From contig NZ_CP036433.1 in NCBI RefSeq assembly GCF_007751035.1, positions 4,631,001 to 4,695,000 of the forward strand: a stretch of 64,000 bases of DNA. The letters run 5' to 3'. Every line of letters starts with the position of its first letter. Position 1 is the first letter of the stretch. Of this stretch, positions 16,583-25,174 are shown piece after piece. Under the pieces are notes generated by a model. It searched no databases, had not been told where the DNA came from, and worked only from the letters and a program-made list of their open reading frames with translations. The position numbers were made by a program, and so were the translations under genes. This DNA is from Lignipirellula cremea (GTDB taxonomy: Bacteria; Planctomycetota; Planctomycetia; Pirellulales; Pirellulaceae).

Positions 16583-18078
16583 CAGGGCTTTAAAGCTAGC
16601 ACTTCTTGCGTTTAGCAAGAATTTTGGCGGTGGAAACGTGGGGTTGGTCGTTCCGTTTGGTTCGCTTCGGCGGCGGGCGTTTTGGGCCGCGTTTGTGTTT
16701 CTGAAAGGCGGATAGACGCACGTTCCCCGCCAACTCCACTAACATTTTTGATAACTGTTTCAGCGTCAAAGGCGACAGCGCTTCGCGCCATTCATCTTCC
16801 GGGATGGCGATCATCATGCCGCGCCACACCATGCTCATTTCATCCGCCATGTAGTAGAAGGAAAAATTCTTCTCAATCTTTTCCACGCCGTGCGCCGCCC
16901 GCAGCGCGGCTTTCACTACAGCCAACGCATTGAAAATCACCAGTCCCAGGCTAAAACCGAATAACGCCGCCGGCGGATAGCCCAGCGTGTTGATCTCGTT
17001 GTTGAGCGACAGTCGCAGTTCGTTGAAGGCGGCTTCAATGCTCCAGCGCGTGCGGTATGTGTCAGAGATTGTCACTGCGTCGACGTCCGCCGGCAGATTG
17101 GAAAGGATGTGAATCTCCTGTTCTCCGCCACGGCCCGATTGGAACAATTCGACGCTGATGCGGCGAGCCGGCAGCTTGGCGCCAAAGTCGTCGGTGATCA
17201 GAATGGACTGCTCGAAGACTTGGCCCGTTTCGCTTTCGCCCCGTAAAACACGGTCTCCCGTGGGCTTCCAGCGGACATTCGCGGCGTGTTGCCGAATGAC
17301 GAAAAACGCTTCATTCAAGGCGATCTCTTGGAGGAACACCGACGTGCAGAAATTGCGATCGGCGACCCACACCTCGCCTGGCACCAAGCGATTGATCAAC
17401 TCGATCAGCAGCGAACGCTCTTGCGCATGGCCGTCTTCCGCCAGTTCCACATCGTCGATGAGACCGAGTTGGGGGTCGAGCACCGCCAGCACCACGCCTG
17501 GCAAAGGACCGGCGGCGATGGTCCGTAACTCCTGGATGCGATGCTGCGTGGCGCCGGGATGATTGCCGTCCAGGATGCGCACGCGATAACCGGGCAACAG
17601 GCTGGGACGGGCGCTGTTCATCGGCTCGATCAGTTCCCGAAACAGCGTCGCCGTCTCGCGCACCAACGCGGCGGACACCAGCGGCTCAACGCCGTTGAGT
17701 TTGTCATAGACGCTGTTCACGGAGACGGAGATATCTTGCTTGCAAGCTTGATAAGCGGCGTTGGTGCTTTTGCGAGTTTTGGCGACCACCATGCCCATCA
17801 AATTGACCAACACCGAAAACGACAATTCCGACACCCGTTGCGACACAGCATGGTCGGCGAAGATCTGATCCAACCGATCCGGCGTCAAGGCCGCACCGAG
17901 CGCCGCTTTGGTCATGACGGGGATGGGACCCTCCTTTTCAAACCGCGCAAACACCTCGCCGAGAATCATGATACGCCTCCGAATTGCCGTAAATGGTTAG
18001 TTCTACTGCAATTATTGCAATCCGAGCCAACGCGTCACCCCACACCGCCGGGGAGGTGGTGCTAGCTTTAAAGCCCTG
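16583..18078 (-). mobile_element. IS-A copy 2, inserted in the T5 toxin domain
   Basis: 1496 bp, same ends as copy 1. Target duplication GTCTTTAGCC at 16573-16582 and 18079-18088. It separates the T5 Hint part from its HNH domain. Confidence 0.95.
16596..17969 (-). CDS. IS4-family transposase (IS-A copy 2)
   Basis: 457 residues, the same protein as at 12529-13902 apart from Leu at residue 29. DDE residues D134, D204 and E312 are present and the frame is complete, so it is potentially active. Confidence 0.95.
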   Translation of the reverse strand: MILGEVFARFEKEGPIPVMTKAALGAALTPDRLDQIFADHAVSQRVSELSFSVLVNLMGMVVAKTRKSTNAAYQACKQDISVSVNSVYDKLNGVEPLVSAALVRETATLFRELIEPMNSARPSLLPGYRVRILDGNHPGATQHRIQELRTIAAGPLPGVVLAVLDPQLGLIDDVELAEDGHAQERSLLIELINRLVPGEVWVADRNFCTSVFLQEIALNEAFFVIRQHAANVRWKPTGDRVLRGESETGQVFEQSILITDDFGAKLPARRISVELFQSGRGGEQEIHILSNLPADVDAVTISDTYRTRWSIEAAFNELRLSLNNEINTLGYPPAALFGFSLGLVIFNALAVVKAALRAAHGVEKIEKNFSFYYMADEMSMVWRGMMIAIPEDEWREALSPLTLKQLSKMLVELAGNVRLSAFQKHKRGPKRPPPKRTKRNDQPHVSTAKILAKRKKC

Positions 18079-19304
18079 GTCTTTAGCCGTTGTGCCACTC
18101 TAGCCAGTTTTGGATATGCTGCGCGGAATGCAAGCCTGGCATCCGTCCGCAATGCATCCGACGTTTTAAATGCCCACCTGGACTTGGAATGTGCCAAGTA
18201 ATCCGTGTTATGGACTAAAATCGCCGCAGACTTGTTTTGAATTTGCTGTGCGAAATAGGTGTGGTTGTCCGCTACTGTGAAGTTATAAACAGCAACGCCG
18301 TCGAGGTGCGATTCGTGAATTGTTTGGCGGACGGTGGCGGTTTGCCGCTGGTGGTCGAGAACGGTGTCGCCGACTTTGAGCTCGCCCGCCTTGATCCAGC
18401 CGGAGAGGGGTGTGAAGAACGGGTGTTCGTCGGTCGTTTCTAGCGTTTGTCGCTCGCCATCGGCGGTTTCGATCTCCAGAATGCGGAGGTGGTCGCTGAC
18501 TCGGTCAAAGGTGTCGGTGACTGGCTTGAGTTCGTTTTCGCCGGTGGCTTCGTTGTAGCTGACGACGGTGTCGCCGACCTCGATATCTTCAATGTTCTTG
18601 GTGGTGTAGACGGTCTTTTGCTCGGCGACCGGCGCCGGCTTGTCGCGGTTGGAATTCCAGGCCCAGGCGCTGCCGAAGAGCAGCGTCAACAGCAGACTGA
18701 GCAGGATGCCGCTGCTCAGCCAGGAAGAGGACTTCTTGGAAGTCGATGAGGTCGTCGCGGCGGCGGCCGCATCTTCGGTCGCCGGGGAGACGGCCGGGTC
18801 GGCAGCCGCGGTGCTTTCTTCCTCGGTGAGCGGGAAGGACCGCCGGAGCGCGGGGGGTGTCGATGGGGGAGTTGTCGACGGCAAGGACGCTTGCGATGCC
18901 TGGCGCAGTGAGTCGTCGATGAGGTCTTCCCAGTCGGCCGGGAGGCCGGCGAGCTGCGGCGTGGGGGAAGCGCCGAAACCGTAGAGCACGTCGTCGACTA
19001 GATCGTCCATCAGTTTGGCGCCGTTTTCCAGCAGGTTCTGGGGCGTGGATTTTCGGGGCGGACCGCCGGGCGGCAGGCCGTCTTGCTGCTTCTTCCGTCG
19101 GTGAATCGCCAGGCCGACGCCTGCCAGCGTAGCAGCGCCGGCGGCGATTGTCAGGCTGGGCAGCAGCAGGGCAAGCAGATCTTCGGTGGTTTCGGCGGCG
19201 ACCTCCAGCACGTGGTCGGCGACCAGCACTTGCGTGCCCGCGATGAAGCATTGGGGCATACGCAGGACGGCCATCGTCACAAACGCGAGTTCCACCGCAT
19301 CCAT
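18012..19304 (-). CDS. T5: Hint-domain toxin, truncated at both ends
   Basis: The homology to T2 begins at LGWMDAVELAFVTM; a TAA lies immediately upstream and the DNA past 19316 is unrelated, so the N-terminal carrier is gone. From ATG 19304: CFIAGTQV near residue 16, inserted hydrophobic region, Hint end ILVHN, then the start of the toxin (TDYLAHSKSRWAFK to QRLK). The frame then enters IS-A and ends with the same element-derived tail as T4. The HNH residues are on the far side of IS-A (16302-16582), so this product should be inactive as a nuclease. Confidence 0.7.
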   Translation of the reverse strand: MDAVELAFVTMAVLRMPQCFIAGTQVLVADHVLEVAAETTEDLLALLLPSLTIAAGAATLAGVGLAIHRRKKQQDGLPPGGPPRKSTPQNLLENGAKLMDDLVDDVLYGFGASPTPQLAGLPADWEDLIDDSLRQASQASLPSTTPPSTPPALRRSFPLTEEESTAAADPAVSPATEDAAAAATTSSTSKKSSSWLSSGILLSLLLTLLFGSAWAWNSNRDKPAPVAEQKTVYTTKNIEDIEVGDTVVSYNEATGENELKPVTDTFDRVSDHLRILEIETADGERQTLETTDEHPFFTPLSGWIKAGELKVGDTVLDHQRQTATVRQTIHESHLDGVAVYNFTVADNHTYFAQQIQNKSAAILVHNTDYLAHSKSRWAFKTSDALRTDARLAFRAAYPKLARVAQRLKTRALKLAPPPRRCGVTRWLGLQ

Positions 19305-19443
19305 CCAGCCGAGTTACCCTCCGCACGTTCGTCCCTGCCGCGTCCCACCTTGCGCGGCGTGGAAGGCGCCGGTAATATGGGAATTCTCATTCTGGGCCCG
19401 GTCGGGTGATTCGCCAGGGAATCAAGTTCAAGGGGTGGATGGC

Positions 19444-21966
19444 ATGCAGGATTTTGAAAAACTCGGGGCGTTTTACCTGGGCAAGCAGTACGACATGGGC
19501 GAGAAAAAACGGCTGGACGACCTGCTGCTGTACGACGCCAAAGATCTCACTACCCATGGCATGTGCGTCGGTATGACCGGCAGCGGCAAAACGGGCCTGT
19601 GCCTGAGCCTGCTGGAAGAAGCGGCCATCGATGGCATCCCGGCGATCGCGATTGATCCCAAAGGCGACCTGGGCAATCTCATGCTCACCTTTCCCGGTTT
19701 GACGGCCGAGGAATTTCGCCCCTGGATCGACGAAGGCGAAGCGCTCCGCCAGGGGTTGTCGGCCGACGAGTACGCCGCGCACACCGCCGCCCAGTGGAAA
19801 GAAGGCCTGGCCGAATGGGGCCAGGACGGCGCCCGGATCGAGCGGCTGAAACAGGCGGCCGATGTGGCCATCTACACGCCTGGCGGCGGAGCCGGCCTGC
19901 AGCTGACTGTGCTGCGGTCGTTCTCGGCCCCCGGTCCCGCGGTGGTGGCCGACGGCGAGGCCTTTCGCGATTTGATCTCCGGCGCCGTTTCAGGGTTGCT
20001 CGCGCTGCTGAAGATCGACGCCGACCCGATCCGCAGCCGGGAGTTCATCCTGCTGTCGAACATTCTCGACGCCGCCTGGAAAACGGGCCGCAACCTGACG
20101 CTGCCGCAGCTGATCCACTCCATCCAGTCGCCGCCGTTTGAGAAAGTCGGCTTCATCGACCTGGAGTCGTTCTACCCGCAAAAGGATCGCTTCGAGCTGG
20201 CGATGGCGCTCAACAACCTGCTGGCCTCGCCGGCCTTCGCTAGTTGGATGGAAGGGGAGCCGCTTGATATCCAGAAGCTGCTCTACACGCCGGAGGGACG
20301 TCCCCGCCTGGCGATCCTGTCGATCGCCCATCTGACCGACGCGGAGCGGATGTTCTTCGTCACCATCCTGCTTAACGAGCTGGTCGCCTGGATGCGGAAC
20401 CAGCCGGGCTCCAACAGTCTGCGGGCTCTGCTCTATATGGACGAGGTGTTTAGCTACTTCCCGCCGACCGCCAATCCGCCGTCGAAAAAGCCGATGCTCA
20501 CACTGCTCAAACAGGCTCGAGCTTACGGCCTGGGCGTCATGCTGGCGACCCAGAACCCGGTCGACCTGGACTATAAAGGCCTGTCGAATATGGGCACCTG
20601 GTTCCTTGGCCGGCTGCAGACCGAGCGGGATAAAATGCGGGTGCTCGAAGGGCTCGAAGGCGCCGCCGCGGACTCGGGCGTACGCTTCGATCGGTCCGCC
20701 ATGGAAGCGACGCTCGCCGGCCTGGGGAACCGCGTGTTCCTGATGCATAACGTGCATGAGGACGGCCCGGTCGTCTTTCAAACCCGCTGGGCCCTGTCGT
20801 ATCTCCGCGGCCCGCTCAGCAAACCGCAAATCGAAAAACTCATGGCTCCCCGTAAAGCCGGCGCCAGTGCTGCCCCGCCGGGCGCCCGATCGGCGAGCGC
20901 CGCGGCCGCATCGACTGCCGCAGCATCCGGAGGCGATTCGTTTCTGGATTCGCTGGTTCCCGTGCGAGCTCCAGCCCCGACCAGCCGCGCCAGCGGCCCG
21001 GCCGTCGAGGTTCCGCCGCCGGCGACGAAGCCTGTGCTGCCGCCCGAGGTGGAGCAGGCGTATCTGCCGGTGCGGGAGCGCGTGGCGCCGGGTGAGCAGC
21101 TGGTCTATGTCGGCGCGATCCTGGGCGAGGCGAAGGTCCATTTCGTCAAATCAACTTACAAGGTCGACGACTGGGTCGAGTTCAAAAAGCTGAAAACGCT
21201 GGACGTCGATTCCGATAGCGTCGACTGGTCCGACGCCGAACCGATGGAAGAAGGTTTTGAGCTGGAAACCAAAGGCGATCTCGACGGCTCGTACCAGGAC
21301 CTGCCCAAAACGGTCTCCAGCCGCGGCATGAAGAAGTGGGAAAGCGAACTCAAGTCGGCCCTGTACCGCGATGAAACGCTGTCCGTCTGGAAGTGTACGG
21401 CCCTCAAAGAATACTCGGAGCTGGCTGAGTGCGAAGGCGACTTCCGCATCCGGCTGTCGCAAGCCGCCCGCGAGTATCGCGACCTGCAGATCGAGAAACT
21501 GCGCAGCAAATACGCGTCAAAGCTGGATACGCTGCAGGAGCGGATCCGCAAGGCCGAGCAGGCCGTGGACCGGGAGCGGGGCCAGTACCGCTCCAGCCAG
21601 GTGTCGACCGCCGTCAGCTTTGGCACCTCCATCCTGGGCGCGCTCTTCGGCCGCAAGCTCACCAGCGTGACCAATGTCACCCGGGCCGGCTCCTCGATGC
21701 GCGCCGCCGGCCGCACGGCGCAGCAGTACAGCGACATCTCCCGCGCCCAGGAAGATGTGGAAAAGCTGAAACGCGAGTATCAGGAGCTGGAAGACGAAGC
21801 TCGCAAGGAAACTGACGCGATCCAGGAAAGTTTCAACCCGCAAGAGATGGAACTCGAAGAGCTCGAAGTCACGCCGCGCAAGTCCGACATTACGATCGAG
21901 CGGATCCTGCTGCTCTGGACGCCCTGGATCCGCCAGTCCGACGGCCATCTGCACAAGGCGCATTAG
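19444..21966 (+). CDS. HerA/FtsK-like P-loop ATPase with C-terminal coiled coil
   Basis: 840 residues from the ATG at 19444; upstream in-frame codons run back through toxin-array DNA and are not used. Walker A is GMTGSGKT (43-50), Walker B lies in RALLYMDEVFSYFPP, and LKQARAYGLGVMLATQNPVD is the sensor-type region of HerA/DUF853-like hexameric ATPases. The middle is low-complexity Ala/Pro/Ser; the C-terminal third has long charged helices. Such ATPases pump or translocate DNA or proteins. It lies 136 bp upstream of the retron genes on the same strand, but nothing shows it belongs to the retron. It is also the first gene after the left toxin array. Confidence 0.75.
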   Translation: MQDFEKLGAFYLGKQYDMGEKKRLDDLLLYDAKDLTTHGMCVGMTGSGKTGLCLSLLEEAAIDGIPAIAIDPKGDLGNLMLTFPGLTAEEFRPWIDEGEALRQGLSADEYAAHTAAQWKEGLAEWGQDGARIERLKQAADVAIYTPGGGAGLQLTVLRSFSAPGPAVVADGEAFRDLISGAVSGLLALLKIDADPIRSREFILLSNILDAAWKTGRNLTLPQLIHSIQSPPFEKVGFIDLESFYPQKDRFELAMALNNLLASPAFASWMEGEPLDIQKLLYTPEGRPRLAILSIAHLTDAERMFFVTILLNELVAWMRNQPGSNSLRALLYMDEVFSYFPPTANPPSKKPMLTLLKQARAYGLGVMLATQNPVDLDYKGLSNMGTWFLGRLQTERDKMRVLEGLEGAAADSGVRFDRSAMEATLAGLGNRVFLMHNVHEDGPVVFQTRWALSYLRGPLSKPQIEKLMAPRKAGASAAPPGARSASAAAASTAAASGGDSFLDSLVPVRAPAPTSRASGPAVEVPPPATKPVLPPEVEQAYLPVRERVAPGEQLVYVGAILGEAKVHFVKSTYKVDDWVEFKKLKTLDVDSDSVDWSDAEPMEEGFELETKGDLDGSYQDLPKTVSSRGMKKWESELKSALYRDETLSVWKCTALKEYSELAECEGDFRIRLSQAAREYRDLQIEKLRSKYASKLDTLQERIRKAEQAVDRERGQYRSSQVSTAVSFGTSILGALFGRKLTSVTNVTRAGSSMRAAGRTAQQYSDISRAQEDVEKLKREYQELEDEARKETDAIQESFNPQEMELEELEVTPRKSDITIERILLLWTPWIRQSDGHLHKAH

Positions 21967-22102
21967 GCACGCCAGTCCGGCTCATGACCGGCAGTCGAAC
22001 GTCGGCGAAAAAAAGCCGGCCGGCTAAATTCGCTGCTTGACGGGGCCTGGCGGTCGACGTAATTTGACCCTACGTTCCGCTGCGCACGTGAAGGACTCCT
22101 CG

Positions 22103-25100
22103 ATGAAACTACTGCGGCAAGCGAGATTGCACTTTCGCGAAGGCAACTCCGACAAGGTCTACGAAGTGGACCTGTGCGAGGTTGGCTCCGATCAGTGCGT
22201 GGTCAACTTTCGCTACGGACGCCGCGGCAGCGTTTTGCGCGACGGCAGCCGCACCCCGGCGCCGATCACCTTCGCCGCGGCCGAACGTCTGTACGAAGAT
22301 CTCGTCGCCAGCAAGCAGGCCGAAGGTTATCAAACGGCCGGGTCAGCAGCTCCGGTTGTTTCTTCAATCTCGCCCGCTCCAATCACTGCCGCCGATGCGC
22401 CAGCCGCGCGTTTTCTTTCCCGCCGCGACCAGGCAATTCTCGACCGGATCAAAGCAGGGCCTGGTACGCGGACGAGCCATCGCTGGCCGCTCTCGCGGGC
22501 CGTGTGGCGGGCGGGCGAACGCGGCATTACCGAAGCGGCCGGGCTGCTCCCGCCGCTGGTCGGCAAAGGGGATCGCTTCCTGGATTACAGCATCGCCTGG
22601 TCGCTCGGCCGCATTGGCGACGACACGACCGCCGGAGCCCTCCGTCGGCTGCAGGGGGATACGCGGCAACCGTACATGGTCCGCCGGATGGCGGCCGAAG
22701 CGTTGCGAAACCTGAGCCAGGGGGACGCCCGGCAGGCGATGATCAAAGCCTTTGTCAGCCACCTGCCGTCAGCACTGCGGGGTCTGGCCGAGCAAGGTCC
22801 GGCGTCCGACTTCACCAAGGCCCTGGTCGGCTACCTCAAAACGGCGCGACCGAACGACTTCAGCGTGCTGGAGGCGATCTACCTGATCGATTCGCCGATC
22901 GTCCGGCCGGGATTGCTCGAGGTGCTGCGCACCGCCCCGATTGAGCGGAACTACTTCCAGCGATTCCGCTACCTGTTCAAAAGCGCCGAGTTCCGCGGCG
23001 ACGCAGAAGTCTTCGGCCTGCTGGCGAAACGCTTCGAAAAAGGTCGCAGCACGTATCGAGCCTATCGGCCCCGCACCCGGCTGTATCTGCGCCGGCGAGT
23101 CTGGCGCACGCTGGAGCGACTGGCGATCGACCGGGACCAGGCTTACGTGCCAATGGCGGTCGGCGTGCTGCTCCCCTTTACCGATGAGGACGCCCAGCGC
23201 CGCCGCGAAGATCGTCTGGACTGGACGAACGCCGACGGCCGCCGCGGACCGACCACTCGCACCCTGCACTGGGACGACTTCGGCTACACCTGGGCGTTTA
23301 ATCAGATCCTGTTCGGCCAAAGCGATCGCTACCGGCCGCGGAAGAGTGTCGCCGACTATGTGTGCGCCGAAAGCTATCTACCGGGCACAGCCGAACCTGG
23401 CCGCCGTGAAGAACTTTACGGCGCCCTGTGGGAACAACAGCCGGAAGCCCTGCTGCGGTTGCTGCTGGATTCCCAGTGCCGCCCTGTGCATGGGTTCGCG
23501 GTGAAGATCCTGCGAGAGTTGCGGCCGTACTGCCAGGAGCTGAGCGTTCCCACGCTCTGCCAGTTGCTGGCGACCCGTTACGACGTGACGACCCGGTTCG
23601 CCTTTGAGCAGATCGAACAGCGGTATCGTCCCGCGGAGCCGGACCGCGACCTGGTGCTGGCGGTGATGCACTGCGATTATGCTCCTGGCCGGGCCGTGGC
23701 CCAGCGCTGGATCAACCAGGCTCGCGACTTCTTTTTTTCCGACGCGCCGTTCCTGTTCTCACTGATCCGCTCGCCCCAGCCTGAAACGCGGACCTGGGTG
23801 CGGTCGTCGCTCCGCGGTCTGGGACTCTCCACCGAGGTGGCCGAAGCGGTCATCGGGCAGGGCGTTTCCTGTCTGCTGGGACTGACGGAGGACGACGGCG
23901 ACCTGGCTCACGATGTGGCGGAAACGCTGCTGCTCGCCTGCGGCGAACCTTTGCGGCAGATCAGCGCCGAAGTCATCCGCGACCTGCTGGCCCACCCATT
24001 ACCGGCCGTCCAGCTGTTTGCCGGGGCGCTCGTGCTGCAGCATGCGACGCTCGCACAGAATCCGCCCGCCGAGGTGCTCCAGGCGTTGCTCAGCGCGACT
24101 GATTCCACCGTGCGCGAGATGGGCGGCCGCATTGTCGCCGGCCTGTCGGACGCCACCCTCAAACAGAGTCCCGACCTGGTGCTGGCCCTGTTGACCGACG
24201 CCGCCGCTGATGTGCGTGAATCGCTCCGTGGGACCGTGCAGCGACTGGCCGTGTCCGATCCGCTGTTTGGCCGCGCCCTGGTCGACCGGATTGTCGAGCA
24301 GCTCCTGACACCCGGACTGGACGACGGCGTGCCGCGATTCCTGTCGCAACTGCTGCAGCAGGATCTATCTTCCGCGACAGGCCATCTGACAGCGGACGAA
24401 GTCTGGCGGTTATTGCGTTCCCGTTCCCAGCAGGCGCAAGAGGCCGGCGGGTCGTTCCTGGCGAGCCGGTTGCCGCCGGAATCACTGTCGGCGGCCGAAG
24501 TGGTCGAGTTGGCGTCGCATTCGCTGGTCGCCGTGCGCAGGGCGGCCTGGCGGATCTTTGAGCAGCAGCTGGAACGGATGCGACGCTCGCTGGCGACAAC
24601 CGTCCGCGTGCTCGACTCCTCGTGGGACGATACGCGATCCTGGGCGTGCGACCTGTTCCGCACCGCGTTCCAGCCAGGCGAACTGTCGCCGGCCGTGCTG
24701 ATCAGCCTGTGCGACAGCACTCGGGTCGACGTGCAGCAGTTTGGCAAGGAGCTGATTACCCGTCACTGGAACGACGAACACGGCGCCGAATACCTGCGCA
24801 AGCTGAGCGAGCATCCGGCGCCATCGGTGCAGCTGTTTGCGACCAACTTCCTGGAACGGTATGCGGGCGACCAGGCCGACCGCTTGCGCGAACTGGCCCC
24901 GTATTTCCTCTCCGTACTTTCCCAGGTGAATCGCGGCCGCACGGCCAAAGATCGGGTGCTGCGGTTGCTGGCCCAGGCGGCCGCGGGCAGCGAAGCCACC
25001 GCCAGCGTGGCCGCCGACATTGTCGCCCGGCAGTCGGCCACGGCGGCCATTGGCGATCGGGCTCGATTGATTGAGATCATGACCGACATCCGCCGCCGCT

Positions 25101-25174
25101 TTCCCGAGATGCCCTTGCCGCTGCAGGTGCGGCCCGTTCCCGTCCGTTCCCGGGAGTCGTCGCATGGAGTTTAG
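22103..25174 (+). CDS. Retron type XIII-like ARM component: WGR domain plus HEAT/ARM-like repeats
   Basis: 1023 residues from the ATG at 22103 (AAGGA upstream). The N-terminal 75 residues are a WGR domain: LHFREGNSDKVYEVDL, VNFRYGRRGSVLRDGS, then FAAAERLYEDLVASKQAEGY. The rest is a long run of helical pairs such as RRMAAEALRNLSQGDARQAM and VQLFAGALVLQHATLAQNPP, as expected for HEAT/ARM repeats. Its stop overlaps the start of the SWIM gene by 11 bp, so the two are translationally coupled. Retrons of type XIII are described as an RT with an ARM-like protein and a WHSWIM protein, which fits the three genes here. It is likely an effector or sensor part of an anti-phage system. Confidence 0.75.
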   Translation: MKLLRQARLHFREGNSDKVYEVDLCEVGSDQCVVNFRYGRRGSVLRDGSRTPAPITFAAAERLYEDLVASKQAEGYQTAGSAAPVVSSISPAPITAADAPAARFLSRRDQAILDRIKAGPGTRTSHRWPLSRAVWRAGERGITEAAGLLPPLVGKGDRFLDYSIAWSLGRIGDDTTAGALRRLQGDTRQPYMVRRMAAEALRNLSQGDARQAMIKAFVSHLPSALRGLAEQGPASDFTKALVGYLKTARPNDFSVLEAIYLIDSPIVRPGLLEVLRTAPIERNYFQRFRYLFKSAEFRGDAEVFGLLAKRFEKGRSTYRAYRPRTRLYLRRRVWRTLERLAIDRDQAYVPMAVGVLLPFTDEDAQRRREDRLDWTNADGRRGPTTRTLHWDDFGYTWAFNQILFGQSDRYRPRKSVADYVCAESYLPGTAEPGRREELYGALWEQQPEALLRLLLDSQCRPVHGFAVKILRELRPYCQELSVPTLCQLLATRYDVTTRFAFEQIEQRYRPAEPDRDLVLAVMHCDYAPGRAVAQRWINQARDFFFSDAPFLFSLIRSPQPETRTWVRSSLRGLGLSTEVAEAVIGQGVSCLLGLTEDDGDLAHDVAETLLLACGEPLRQISAEVIRDLLAHPLPAVQLFAGALVLQHATLAQNPPAEVLQALLSATDSTVREMGGRIVAGLSDATLKQSPDLVLALLTDAAADVRESLRGTVQRLAVSDPLFGRALVDRIVEQLLTPGLDDGVPRFLSQLLQQDLSSATGHLTADEVWRLLRSRSQQAQEAGGSFLASRLPPESLSAAEVVELASHSLVAVRRAAWRIFEQQLERMRRSLATTVRVLDSSWDDTRSWACDLFRTAFQPGELSPAVLISLCDSTRVDVQQFGKELITRHWNDEHGAEYLRKLSEHPAPSVQLFATNFLERYAGDQADRLRELAPYFLSVLSQVNRGRTAKDRVLRLLAQAAAGSEATASVAADIVARQSATAAIGDRARLIEIMTDIRRRFPEMPLPLQVRPVPVRSRESSHGV

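Noticed and set aside
19186-19443. Upstream extension of the HerA-like ATPase (926-codon frame)
   Set aside because: The extra codons overlap the T5 gene on the other strand and show no domain; homology starts at the ATG at 19444.
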